NCBI GenBank assembly: GCA_963791455.1
Contig: CAWBSM010000002.1
Span: forward strand, 744,001-808,000
Direction: 5' to 3'
DNA: 64,000 bases
Source: Bog-473 sp963791455
Lineage (GTDB): Bacteria; Actinomycetota; Acidimicrobiia; Acidimicrobiales; RAAP-2
The notes beneath the pieces were generated by a model. The model searched no databases. It saw only the letters and a list, made by a program, of their open reading frames with translations, and was not told the origin of the DNA. This document shows, piece after piece, positions 17,906-26,140 of this stretch. The position numbers and the translations under genes are program-made. How positions within the stretch are numbered: position 1 is the first letter of the stretch; every line of letters starts with the position of its first letter.

Positions 17906-19114
17906 ATGGAAAAGTACCGCTACAGCGCGGTGGACGAGTCCGGGAACAAGATCACCGGCACCGAGACGGCGGCCTCGCGCAGCGCGGCCCACCTGGCCCT
18001 GCTCGAACGCGGATACCAGACGGTAGACGTCGCGGAGCGGCGGAGCATCCTCCAGTTCGAGGTCACCAAGAAGCTGGTGGGCCGCAAGGACGTCATGCAC
18101 TTCTCGCGCCAGCTCAGCGTGTTCGTGAAGGCGGGCATCCCCATCATGGAGGCGCTGGAGGTGATCGCGGAGGAGACTCCGGACAAGTTGCTGCAAAGGG
18201 CGCTACTCGACATGATCGACCGGGTCCAGGCCGGCGACACTTTCGCGTCGGCCGCCGCCGCGCATCCCGAGGCGTTCCCCAACTACTACGTCGGCATGCT
18301 CACCTCGGCCGAGTTGACCGGAAACCTCGACGTCGTCTTGGACCAGCTGGCTGACTACATCGAACGCGACATCGACGCGCGGGGGAAGATCACCAGCGCG
18401 ATGATCTACCCGGCTGTCGTGGCCTGCATGGCGATCGTGGTCGTGGTCGTCCTGGCCACCTTCGTCATGCCGAAGTTCGTGACCTTCTTCAAGTCGTTCA
18501 ACGCGCAGCTTCCGCTTCCGACGCGCATGTTGCTGAGCGCGTCGAACTTCGTAAGCACCTGGTGGTGGGCGATCCTGGGGGGAATCGTCGTCGTCGTCGT
18601 CGGCACCATCGCGATGCGGCGCTCCCGGGCTGGCAAGGCACGGATCGACTCGATCATCCTCAAGATGCCAGTCCTGGGCGACATGGTCCGGACCGCCATC
18701 ATCGAGCGGATCTGCCGGATCCTCTCCTCCATGATCCGTGCCGGCGTAGCGCTGCCCGACGCCCTGCGGGTCACCGCAGAGTCCTCGAACAACGCCGTCT
18801 ACCGGTCGGGCCTGAACACCGTCCGCGAGGAGATGATGGAGGGTCAAGGTCTCGCGGAACCACTGGCCCGGACCGGACTCTTCCCTGGGGCGGCCCGCCA
18901 GATGTTCCGGGTTGGTGAGGAAACGGGAACGCTCGATGCGCAGCTCGCCACGGCGGCGACCTTCTACGACAGAGAGCTGGACGTGAAGATCAAGCGGTTC
19001 ACCGGACTCTTCGAGCCTGCCGTCATCATCTTCATGGGGGTCATCGTCGGCTTCGTCGCGGTGGCGCTGGTCTCTGCCATGTACGGCATTTACCACCAGG
19101 TAAAGGTTCAATAA
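17906..19114 (+). CDS. pilC: Type IV pilus inner-membrane platform protein PilC
   Basis: A 402-residue GspF/PilC protein with the usual two repeated cytoplasmic helical domains and three membrane segments (around 165-190, 215-235 and 375-395). Conserved features are FSRQLSVFVKAGIPIMEALE, the matching second copy RICRILSSMIRAGVALPDAL and RVGEETGTLDAQL. It lies 16 bp after pilB and connects the ATPases to the growing pilus. Confidence 0.94.
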   Translation: MEKYRYSAVDESGNKITGTETAASRSAAHLALLERGYQTVDVAERRSILQFEVTKKLVGRKDVMHFSRQLSVFVKAGIPIMEALEVIAEETPDKLLQRALLDMIDRVQAGDTFASAAAAHPEAFPNYYVGMLTSAELTGNLDVVLDQLADYIERDIDARGKITSAMIYPAVVACMAIVVVVVLATFVMPKFVTFFKSFNAQLPLPTRMLLSASNFVSTWWWAILGGIVVVVVGTIAMRRSRAGKARIDSIILKMPVLGDMVRTAIIERICRILSSMIRAGVALPDALRVTAESSNNAVYRSGLNTVREEMMEGQGLAEPLARTGLFPGAARQMFRVGEETGTLDAQLATAATFYDRELDVKIKRFTGLFEPAVIIFMGVIVGFVAVALVSAMYGIYHQVKVQ

Positions 19115-19266
19115 GCCGAATCACAATGGACCGACAAAGGGGGAAAGCTCCAGGCGGCGATATGGCTAAAGAATGCGTTCGAGCAGGCCGATAATACGAG
19201 TGCTGTGTTGAACGCAACATCTAACACCACAACAGATACAAAATTGCACGTCAAGCACTAGAAAGT

Positions 19267-19299
19267 GACTTCGCTGCTCTTGCGATCACGAAGTCGCAA
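19267..19299 (+). promoter_or_regulatory. Mutually exclusive hairpins in the pilA leader
   Basis: In the 277-bp gap before pilA, GACTTCG (19267-19273) can pair with CGAAGTC (19289-19295), while TTGCGA (19280-19285) can pair with TCGCAA (19294-19299). The two pairings share bases and cannot form together. This is the geometry of an attenuator or switch, but no ligand class is recognised. The rest of the gap is AT-richer than its neighbours and probably holds the pilA promoter. Confidence 0.3.
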
Positions 19300-19391
19300 A
19301 TGGTACGTTTCATTCTCTCCCGATTGGCGAGGGAGTCACGTAGCAGCTAGATGGCTTCTGGCTGCCCAAACTGAAAGGCGGTAGTCCCGCA

Positions 19392-19853
19392 ATGATTAGG
19401 CAAATACGCGAGATGAAGGCGCGTCGTGAGGGTGTAGAGCTCGAGCCGGGCTTTACCCTGATCGAGCTCTTGATCGTCATCGTGGTCCTCGGCATCCTTG
19501 CCGCAACGGTCATCTTCGCCCTGAGTGGCGTGACTGGCCAGAGCGCCCAGGCTGCGTGCCAGTCCGACGGCAAGTCGTACGAGATCGCTGTTGCGGCGTA
19601 CGAGAACGCGCCGGGCAACACCAACAACGCTCCTCCGACCACGACGGCCGAGCTGACCGGTACCGGTGGCACGACCTACGGTTCGATGCTGCACCAGGCG
19701 GCTAACAACCCGCACTACGTCGTGCTCCTGAGCGGTGACACGGGTGCTCCCGGCGGCGCGGTTGCCGGTGACGTCTACGTTGGCGTCACCGGTGCGACGG
19801 CCGTCAACTACGACAGCCAGGGCACCAACACCGGCTGCAACGCTGTTACCTGA
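19392..19853 (+). CDS. pilA: Type IV major pilin-like prepilin PilA
   Basis: A 153-residue prepilin. The class III signal is clear: a 20-residue leader ending in Gly, then FTLIELLIVIVVLGILAATV with Glu at mature position 5, for cleavage and methylation by PilD. The mature protein is about 133 residues with a short globular part and a Cys pair (AACQSDGK and a Cys five residues from the end), which may form a disulfide. It has a long leader upstream and a strong terminator downstream, so it is probably expressed from its own promoter at a high level. Confidence 0.93.
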   Translation: MIRQIREMKARREGVELEPGFTLIELLIVIVVLGILAATVIFALSGVTGQSAQAACQSDGKSYEIAVAAYENAPGNTNNAPPTTTAELTGTGGTTYGSMLHQAANNPHYVVLLSGDTGAPGGAVAGDVYVGVTGATAVNYDSQGTNTGCNAVT

Positions 19854-19893
19854 TTGATTCAGGCACACAGCTGTTCGGCTGAATGAAGTGAAC

Positions 19894-19928
19894 CCAAAGT
19901 GCCCGGCCCGCTGGGCCGGGCACTTTGG
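19894..19928 (+). terminator. Strong hairpin terminator between pilA and pilT
   Basis: A perfect 16-bp stem (CCAAAGTGCCCGGCCC paired with its complement) with a three-base loop, 40 bp after the pilA stop. There is no long T tract. It would insulate abundant pilin message from pilT or cut transcription of the downstream genes. Confidence 0.8.
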
Positions 19929-19971
19929 CATTCACGATCGAATTGGGTAGAGGGCGAAGAGAGGGGAAACG

Positions 19972-21066
19972 ATGAAGAGCGCGAACATAGATGCGATCTC
20001 TCCGTGGCTGCAGATCCTTTGGGACCGGCAGGGCTCGGACCTGTTGCTGGCGACGGGATCCAAGCCGCGGATCAGGGTCGACGGCAAGCTGACCGCGCTG
20101 GAGGACGCTCCTGTCCTCACCGGTGAGCAGATCGACCAGATCGTGCGGGTCATGCTCACCCCGGAGCAGGAGGCCACGCTCGACGACCACAAGGACGTCG
20201 ACTTCTCCTTCAGCTACCTCGACCGGGCTCGCCTCCGTGGCAGCGCGTTCACGCAGAAGGGGCAGACCGCGCTCGCCCTCCGGATGATCCCCTCCGACAT
20301 CCCGACCTTCGAGGAGCTGGGGTTGCCCCCCGTGGCCGAGTGGTTGGCCCGACTCCCTCGTGGCCTGGTGCTCCTCACCGGTCCGACGGGATCCGGAAAG
20401 TCCACCACCCTGGCCTCCGTGATCTCCCGCATCAACGAGACGCGGGCGGTGCACGTCCTTACCATCGAGGACCCCATCGAGTACGTGCACGAGCACGGAC
20501 TCTCTGCCATCACCCAGCGTGAGGTCGGCACGGACAGCCCCTCCTTCGAGCGGGCCCTGCGCTCGGCCTTGCGCGAGGACCCCGACGTCCTCCTCGTGGG
20601 TGAGATGCGCGACCTCGAGTCCATCCAGCTCGCGTTGACGCTGGCCGAGACCGGGCACCTCGTGTTCTCGACCCTGCACACCAACGACACGTCGCAGGCC
20701 ATCGACCGCATCATCGACGTCTTCCCGGCCTGGAGACAGGACCAGATCCGAGTCCAGCTCGGATCCTCCCTCAGTGCCGTCATCGCGCAACGCCTCGTGC
20801 CGCGCATCGGCGGGGGCATGGTCGCCGCCTTCGAGATCCTGATTGCCAACCACCCGGTGCGCAACATCATCCGAGAGGGCAAGACCCATCAGCTCCCCAA
20901 CCTCATCACCACCGGGCAGGCCGAGGGCATGTGCTCCCTCGAATCAAGCCTGGCCGACCTCGTGCTGGCCCAGATCATCGACTACGAGGACGCGCTGTCC
21001 ATCACCACGCATCCGAAGGAACTCAGTCGGCTCGTGGGGCAGCGCCCCTCGTTGGCGACGGCGTGA
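19972..21066 (+). CDS. pilT: Twitching-motility retraction ATPase PilT
   Basis: A 364-residue PilT-family hexameric ATPase that retracts pili. The Walker A (GPTGSGKSTTLAS) lies near residue 138, followed by the Asp box TIEDPIEYVH, the Walker B region DPDVLLVGEMRD and the His box FSTLHTNDTSQAIDR. The C-terminal AIRAGK-type region is represented by NIIREGKTHQL. Its last codons overlap the start of the next gene. Confidence 0.94.
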   Translation: MKSANIDAISPWLQILWDRQGSDLLLATGSKPRIRVDGKLTALEDAPVLTGEQIDQIVRVMLTPEQEATLDDHKDVDFSFSYLDRARLRGSAFTQKGQTALALRMIPSDIPTFEELGLPPVAEWLARLPRGLVLLTGPTGSGKSTTLASVISRINETRAVHVLTIEDPIEYVHEHGLSAITQREVGTDSPSFERALRSALREDPDVLLVGEMRDLESIQLALTLAETGHLVFSTLHTNDTSQAIDRIIDVFPAWRQDQIRVQLGSSLSAVIAQRLVPRIGGGMVAAFEILIANHPVRNIIREGKTHQLPNLITTGQAEGMCSLESSLADLVLAQIIDYEDALSITTHPKELSRLVGQRPSLATA

Positions 21067-21782
21067 TCGGTACCGCTGCTCGGCACGGCCCCGACCTTCC
21101 GTACTCAGTCGTCGCCGGGGTGACGCCCTGCGGACCGGCCTGGCTCGTTGCGCCGGCCAAACTGCAGGGGACGGTCTTCGCGCCCGAGGAGCCTCAGCTC
21201 ATCTCCCCCTTTGCCGACGTGCTTGACCAGCGGCCCACCTACGCGGCAATCGCGCTGAACGCGCCCGTCGGATACCTCGACATCGCGGCCGCCGGAGGCC
21301 GGACGTGCGACCGCGAGGCGCGGGCCTTGCTCGGCGCCAAGCGCGGCTCCTCCATCCAGAGCGCGCCGGTGCGGTCGAGCACCGACGAACTCGAGTTCCT
21401 GCCCGACCACCTCGATGCGATCAGCATGACCCTCCTCCCCCGCTATCGCGAGGTCGCCGCCGAAATGGCCCCCTTCCGGCAACGAAGCGTCTACGAGGTC
21501 CACTCGGACCTTTGCTTCTACGAGCTCAACGACGGCCGGCCAATGGAGTGGTCCAAGCACAGCGAAAAGGGCCAGGAGGAACGCCGCGAGCTCCTCCGGG
21601 TGAAATTCCCGGGGTCCGTCCGGATATTGGAGTCCGAGCTCCCCGGAGTAACGCTGTCGCATCTGCTCGACGTCGCCGCCTTCGTGTGGACCGCTCGTCG
21701 GATCTTCCACCGTGGCGCCATCCGGATCCCCATGGACCCCGAATGGGACGAGCTGGGATTGCGGATGGAGATCGTCCGCTGA
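21063..21782 (+). CDS. DUF429 family protein (predicted RNase H-like fold)
   Basis: A 239-residue protein whose GTG start overlaps the pilT stop (GTGA), so translation is probably coupled. DUF429 features are the early YSVVAGVTPCGPAWL strand, the middle CDREARALLG segment, and YEVHSDLCFYELNDGRPM. Family members have a predicted RNase H-like fold, but their role is not established. It is not a known pilus component. Confidence 0.75.
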   Translation: MIGTAARHGPDLPYSVVAGVTPCGPAWLVAPAKLQGTVFAPEEPQLISPFADVLDQRPTYAAIALNAPVGYLDIAAAGGRTCDREARALLGAKRGSSIQSAPVRSSTDELEFLPDHLDAISMTLLPRYREVAAEMAPFRQRSVYEVHSDLCFYELNDGRPMEWSKHSEKGQEERRELLRVKFPGSVRILESELPGVTLSHLLDVAAFVWTARRIFHRGAIRIPMDPEWDELGLRMEIVR

Positions 21783-21807
21783 TCGCTGGCGCGTCCGGGA
21801 TCCCGGC

Positions 21808-22581
21808 TCAGTAGTTGACGAACGGCCGGAGGAGCTCCGGCCCGGTGAAGACGGCTACGGCAAAGCCCGCCGCGAGGAAGACGCCGTAGGGGATCTGCTG
21901 TTGTCGACTCATGCGATGGGTGACGATGAGCGCCACGCCGATGGCCGCGCCGATGATGTTCGCCGCGAAGAAACCCAGGAACACGTAGCGCACGCCCAGC
22001 CAGCCCAGCGCCAGACCCAAAACCGGGGCCAGTCGCACGTCGCCGAAGCCGAGCAGGCGGGGACTGGCCAGGTTCAGGGCGAAAAACAGCACGAACCAGG
22101 CGGCACCGCAGATGACGCCGACGAGGAGGTCGTGCCATTTTCCCGTGGCGGCGGCGGCCATGATCAGCAGGGCGCCCACGAGCACCGACAGCGGCCAGAC
22201 GATCTTCTTGGGCAGCAACAGGGTCTCGACGTCGATGACGGAGAGCGCGAGCAGCCCGGCGAACAAGACCAGGAAGGCCGGCAGCGCCCAGTCGTAGCCG
22301 AGGCGGGCGGCCGTTCCGGCGAACAGCGCGGCGCAGGCGAGCTCGACGAGGGGGTACCGGGCCGAGATCGGCTCGTGGCAGTGCCGGCAGCGACCCCGCA
22401 GGAGGACCCAGGACACCACCGGGATGTTGTCCCGCTCAGCGATCGGCGTCGCGCACGAAGGGCAGGCCGAGCGCGGCGAGACGACCGACATGCCCTTCGG
22501 CACCCTGTAGATCACCACGTTCAGGAACGAGCCGATGGCGAGCCCGAAGAGCGCGCACAGGCCGATGAGGACGCCAAGCAA
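21808..22581 (-). CDS. pilD: Prepilin peptidase / N-methyltransferase PilD
   Basis: A 257-residue type IV prepilin peptidase that cleaves and N-methylates pilins such as PilA nearby. It has the N-terminal GSFLNVVIYRVPKGMSVV segment, two CxxC pairs in the cytoplasmic loop (CPSC and CRHC), and both catalytic aspartates (DVETLLLP and GFGDVRLAP). About eight membrane segments are present. It is convergent with the DUF429 gene and divergent from the next gene. Confidence 0.94.
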   Translation of the reverse strand: MLGVLIGLCALFGLAIGSFLNVVIYRVPKGMSVVSPRSACPSCATPIAERDNIPVVSWVLLRGRCRHCHEPISARYPLVELACAALFAGTAARLGYDWALPAFLVLFAGLLALSVIDVETLLLPKKIVWPLSVLVGALLIMAAAATGKWHDLLVGVICGAAWFVLFFALNLASPRLLGFGDVRLAPVLGLALGWLGVRYVFLGFFAANIIGAAIGVALIVTHRMSRQQQIPYGVFLAAGFAVAVFTGPELLRPFVNY

Positions 22582-22732
22582 CGCAGCGCGCTTACGAGAC
22601 CCGCTGGTGCGCCATGACGCGCCAGGCTACTCGTCACCCTTCAAATGCGGGTGTATGCAGGCCCTGCTGCGATAGCTTTGGCACGACGCCGCGCGGCCCG
22701 ACCGGGCGAGTTTGGTTCTGGTGCTGACACCC

Positions 22733-24337
22733 ATGACGCACTCTTCCCCCGACACCACGCTGCGGCGGGCGTCGTCGTGGACGGACACGCTGTCTCGTCC
22801 GCTCTCGAACTGGTGGTGCGCACTGGGTTGGTGCATTGCCACGGCCTTCTTCGTCGGGATCGTTGTTGCGCTGGGCGGTCCGAGTCGTGGCGACGCGGGC
22901 GAATCGGTGTATTCGACGCTCGCCATCGCACACGGCGGGATTTCGTGCGCCTTCGTGCCCGGAGGATCGGGCTCCCTGCAGCTGTCCGTTCCCACGCTCA
23001 TCGCCCCGCTCTACCCCGTGCTCTCTGGTGCGCTCGTTGGGCTAATCCATCTTGGGCCGAGCGCACACTTCCCAGGGACGGCCGCCTTCGGTCCCCACTG
23101 CCAGCATGCCTTTGTCGCCATCGATCGATGGACGCGCGGGAACAACGCCATCACCGACACGCTCCTGGCCAGCTACGTCGGCTGGCTGGTGCTCCTAGTC
23201 GGAGCCGTTTCTTGGCTCCGGGTCTCCGGCCGCGGCCGCTGCCTGTGGGAACCGTTGACCGTGATCGTCCTGGCGGTTCTGCCGCCCGTCTGGATGTGCC
23301 TGGAGACCTACTTCCACCCGCAAGATCTCATCGCAATGGGGCTCGCTCTCGCTACGGCGGCGTGTGCTCGCCGAGGCAGGTGGCTGGCCGCCGGGATCCT
23401 CGTGGCGTTGGCGGTGCTGTCGCAGCAATTCGCCTTGCTGGTCGGTGTGCCCCTGCTCGTGATTGCACCCCGAAGGTCGCGGCTCCCATTCGCGGCTGGC
23501 TTCGTCGGAACTGTTCTCGTTGCCTCGTTCCTGCTTTTGTCCTTCACGTCGCTTAGCCAGCTGCGCACCGTGGTGCTCGGCTCAGGCCTGACGCCGGGTC
23601 CACTGCAAACGGCGATCGGACGGCTGGCCCTTCACGGTGCACCGCTCGACCTGGCGGTGCGCGGCACGCCGCTCCTGCTCTCTGCGCTGCTGGCCTGGTG
23701 GGCCGTTCGTCGACTCGGCCTGGGGGCGCTCGAGCCCACGCCGCTCATCGCGCTGCTTGCGGTCTCGCTGGGCCTCCGCCTGGTGTTCGACCGCTACCTC
23801 TTCGACTATTACTTCATGGCGCTTGCCGTGTCCTTGTTCCTGCTCGACGTCACGGCTGGTCACATACGACGTTCGTTGGTCGCATGGCTGCTGATCGTGT
23901 CTCTGGTGTTCTCCGTCTCGCCGGCGGCGCTGGTCTTTTTCCGGGTCGGTTGGGGAAGTTTCGCCTGGGACGCCGTGCCCGAGGCGGTCGTGATCCTCAC
24001 GCTGGGGCTGCTCGTCCTGGGCGTCGTCCGACGCGGTCTCACCAGACCGGACTGGACATGGTTCGCCGTCTTCGTTGTTGGCCTCGTCCTGTGGCGCGAG
24101 AACAGCGATCCCGCCCATCAGATCCCGATCTGGTTGTGGCAGCTTTCGCTGGTCGGTTCGGGCCTCGTGCTCGCGGGCCGACCACTCCTTCACGAAATCC
24201 GGCTTTCCGGCAAGAACCCACAGATCGGCCTCGTCCAGTGTCATGTCTTGGTCAACACCGGCAGCGAAGACCAGAGTGGGGCATTGAGCACGCCGACCTC
24301 TCGTGCCCTTCCGAAGGTCAAGCATTCCGAAACCTAG
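22733..24337 (+). CDS. Polytopic membrane protein, paralogue 1 of 3 (GT-C-like)
   Basis: A 534-residue protein with about ten membrane segments. A conserved core shared with the next two genes includes GWCIATAFFVGI, YFHPQDLIAMG, LSQQFALLVGVPLL and LRLVFDRYLFDYYFMAL. The large first extracellular loop with acidic residues (RGDAGESVYST) and the overall layout resemble GT-C glycosyltransferases, which use lipid-linked sugars; this is an inference from topology. It is the most diverged of the three copies. The start is the ATG of MTHSSPD; a TTG 21 bases earlier is possible. Confidence 0.7.
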   Translation: MTHSSPDTTLRRASSWTDTLSRPLSNWWCALGWCIATAFFVGIVVALGGPSRGDAGESVYSTLAIAHGGISCAFVPGGSGSLQLSVPTLIAPLYPVLSGALVGLIHLGPSAHFPGTAAFGPHCQHAFVAIDRWTRGNNAITDTLLASYVGWLVLLVGAVSWLRVSGRGRCLWEPLTVIVLAVLPPVWMCLETYFHPQDLIAMGLALATAACARRGRWLAAGILVALAVLSQQFALLVGVPLLVIAPRRSRLPFAAGFVGTVLVASFLLLSFTSLSQLRTVVLGSGLTPGPLQTAIGRLALHGAPLDLAVRGTPLLLSALLAWWAVRRLGLGALEPTPLIALLAVSLGLRLVFDRYLFDYYFMALAVSLFLLDVTAGHIRRSLVAWLLIVSLVFSVSPAALVFFRVGWGSFAWDAVPEAVVILTLGLLVLGVVRRGLTRPDWTWFAVFVVGLVLWRENSDPAHQIPIWLWQLSLVGSGLVLAGRPLLHEIRLSGKNPQIGLVQCHVLVNTGSEDQSGALSTPTSRALPKVKHSET

Positions 24338-24444
24338 ACGGGACTTCGCGTTGCTCAGGTCCGGACGGGTGGGCCGCCCACATGGAGGTCTTCAAAGTCA
24401 CAATTGTCGAGCATTTTGAGACGCCTCCTGCGATAATTGGCTTC

Positions 24445-25941
24445 TTGGCGATCCAATCTGCGGTTGTTCCTCCCGCTCAGGCGGCGCGGCGTTTACGCGC
24501 CTGGCTCGACGCGCCCCTTTCGGGATTGTCGTGCGCCCTCGGCTGGTGCCTCGCAACGGTGCTGTTCATGGGCGTCACAGCGATCCTGGGCGGACCTGGG
24601 CTCGTTGACTGGGGCGAATCCGGATACTCCACCTGGGCTGTCGCCCACGCGCAGTTCTCGTGCGTGTTCCCATCGGCTGCACTTCCCGGCGAACCGCTGA
24701 TCGCTCCGGTTTATGTCTTCTATTCGGGGGCAATCGCGGCGATAACGAGCATCGGCCACGCCGTGCCGTTCCCGTCCCGAGCGGCGCTCGGCCCCCACTG
24801 CGACACCATGTATGCCGCGGTTGGGCGCTGGTGGGCGCCAGCGGGGGCGCTCGTTCCGACACTTCGCATCGCGTACACGAGTTGGCTTTTCCTGACGGCA
24901 GGGCTTATTGCCTGGCTACGGTCGTCGGGACGTGGGAAATGCGGTTGGGAGCCCGCGACGCTGGTCGTCGTAGCCTGCCTCCCACCCGTATGGACGTGTG
25001 TCGTCAAGTTCTTCCATCCGCAGGACCTGGTCGCCATGGGTTTCGTCCTTGCCGCTATGGCCTGCACTCAACGAGACCGGTGGAGTGTCGCTGGCGCCCT
25101 TATCGCGCTTGCCGTTCTCACCCAGCAATATGCGCTCTTAGTAGCGGTGCCTCTGCTGATGTTGGCACCCGCCGGTCGGCGAGTGCGGTACAGCGCAACG
25201 GCGGCGGTGACCGTCGCCCTCATCGTTCTCCCGCTGCTGGTGGCTACGTCGGGCCATGCGCTGCGGGCCCTCGCCCTGGGCTCCGGGAACGGCCCGTTTT
25301 ACGGGATCACCGTCCTGGGAAAGCTCGACCTCCCCGGGCTGGCCATCGTCCTGTTGTCTCGGATCCTGCCGGTTGCGCTCGCCGGAGCACTCGCATGGTG
25401 GGTCGTCCGGCGACTCGGTACGACCCACGCTCTCCGACCAGTCACTCTCCTTTCGGTGGTGGCGCTCTCACTGAGCCTCCGGCTCGTGTTCGAACAGAAC
25501 CTCTACTCGTACTACTTCATGGCCCTCGTCGTGACCCTGGTCCTGCTCGACATTGTTCGTGGCCATATTCGAGCATCTCTGGTGGCGTGGCTGGGCGGTC
25601 TCACCGTGCTCTTCCTCCAGGAGCCGTATTTTCAATTCTTCTTTGGCTTCCCGTGGACGAAGGGAAAGCTTTCGCCCTTTCTCATCGTCTTCAGCGTCGC
25701 ACTCGCCGCGATCCTGGTGGTCCGGCGCAGTATGACCAGTTGGCGTCTCGCCCTGTGCCTCGCGGTGGTCACCTGCGCATTGGTGACATGGCCCGTCGCT
25801 GACCCGTTCCCGTTCCGCTTTCCACTCTGGTTCTGGCAAGTCGTCTTCGTCGGCTCCGGAGTCGCTCTCGCCGGAAGTCCCCTGCTCACCGAACTACGGA
25901 CGGACCACCATTCGGACGATGTCGCGCTGGCACCAGGGTGA
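24445..25941 (+). CDS. Polytopic membrane protein, paralogue 2 of 3 (GT-C-like)
   Basis: A protein of about 498 residues, clearly homologous to the genes on both sides. Shared blocks include LDAPLSGLSCALGWCLATVL, WGESGYSTWAVAHAQFSC, FFHPQDLVAMGFVLAAMACT, LTQQYALLVAVPLL and NLYSYYFMAL. I chose the TTG that aligns with the start of paralogue 3; an in-frame ATG at 24382 would add 21 residues. Copies 2 and 3 also share similar DNA just upstream (CTGCGATAATT, then TTGGCGATCC), which points to a recent tandem duplication. Confidence 0.72.
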   Translation: MAIQSAVVPPAQAARRLRAWLDAPLSGLSCALGWCLATVLFMGVTAILGGPGLVDWGESGYSTWAVAHAQFSCVFPSAALPGEPLIAPVYVFYSGAIAAITSIGHAVPFPSRAALGPHCDTMYAAVGRWWAPAGALVPTLRIAYTSWLFLTAGLIAWLRSSGRGKCGWEPATLVVVACLPPVWTCVVKFFHPQDLVAMGFVLAAMACTQRDRWSVAGALIALAVLTQQYALLVAVPLLMLAPAGRRVRYSATAAVTVALIVLPLLVATSGHALRALALGSGNGPFYGITVLGKLDLPGLAIVLLSRILPVALAGALAWWVVRRLGTTHALRPVTLLSVVALSLSLRLVFEQNLYSYYFMALVVTLVLLDIVRGHIRASLVAWLGGLTVLFLQEPYFQFFFGFPWTKGKLSPFLIVFSVALAAILVVRRSMTSWRLALCLAVVTCALVTWPVADPFPFRFPLWFWQVVFVGSGVALAGSPLLTELRTDHHSDDVALAPG

Positions 25942-26140
25942 CGAGCGGACAGGTGCTCGACGGACATGTCGGTCGAATGAAGGCTCGCGGCTCTGGAGCG
26001 TCCGAACGCAGGGCCCGCCCGATGGACCGCGAGCCGGTGACAGCATCATGGGGCGCCGAGGGAGCCTCCATCACACACATTGGAAAAGCGTTCGACAATT
26101 GTTTGAGAAGCTTGAACGCACCCTGCGATAATTCCTGATC

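Noticed and set aside
23698..24444. Upstream extension of paralogue 2 making a 747-residue protein
   Set aside because: The extension is a shifted reading of paralogue 1; comparison with paralogue 3 places the start at 24445 (or 24382).
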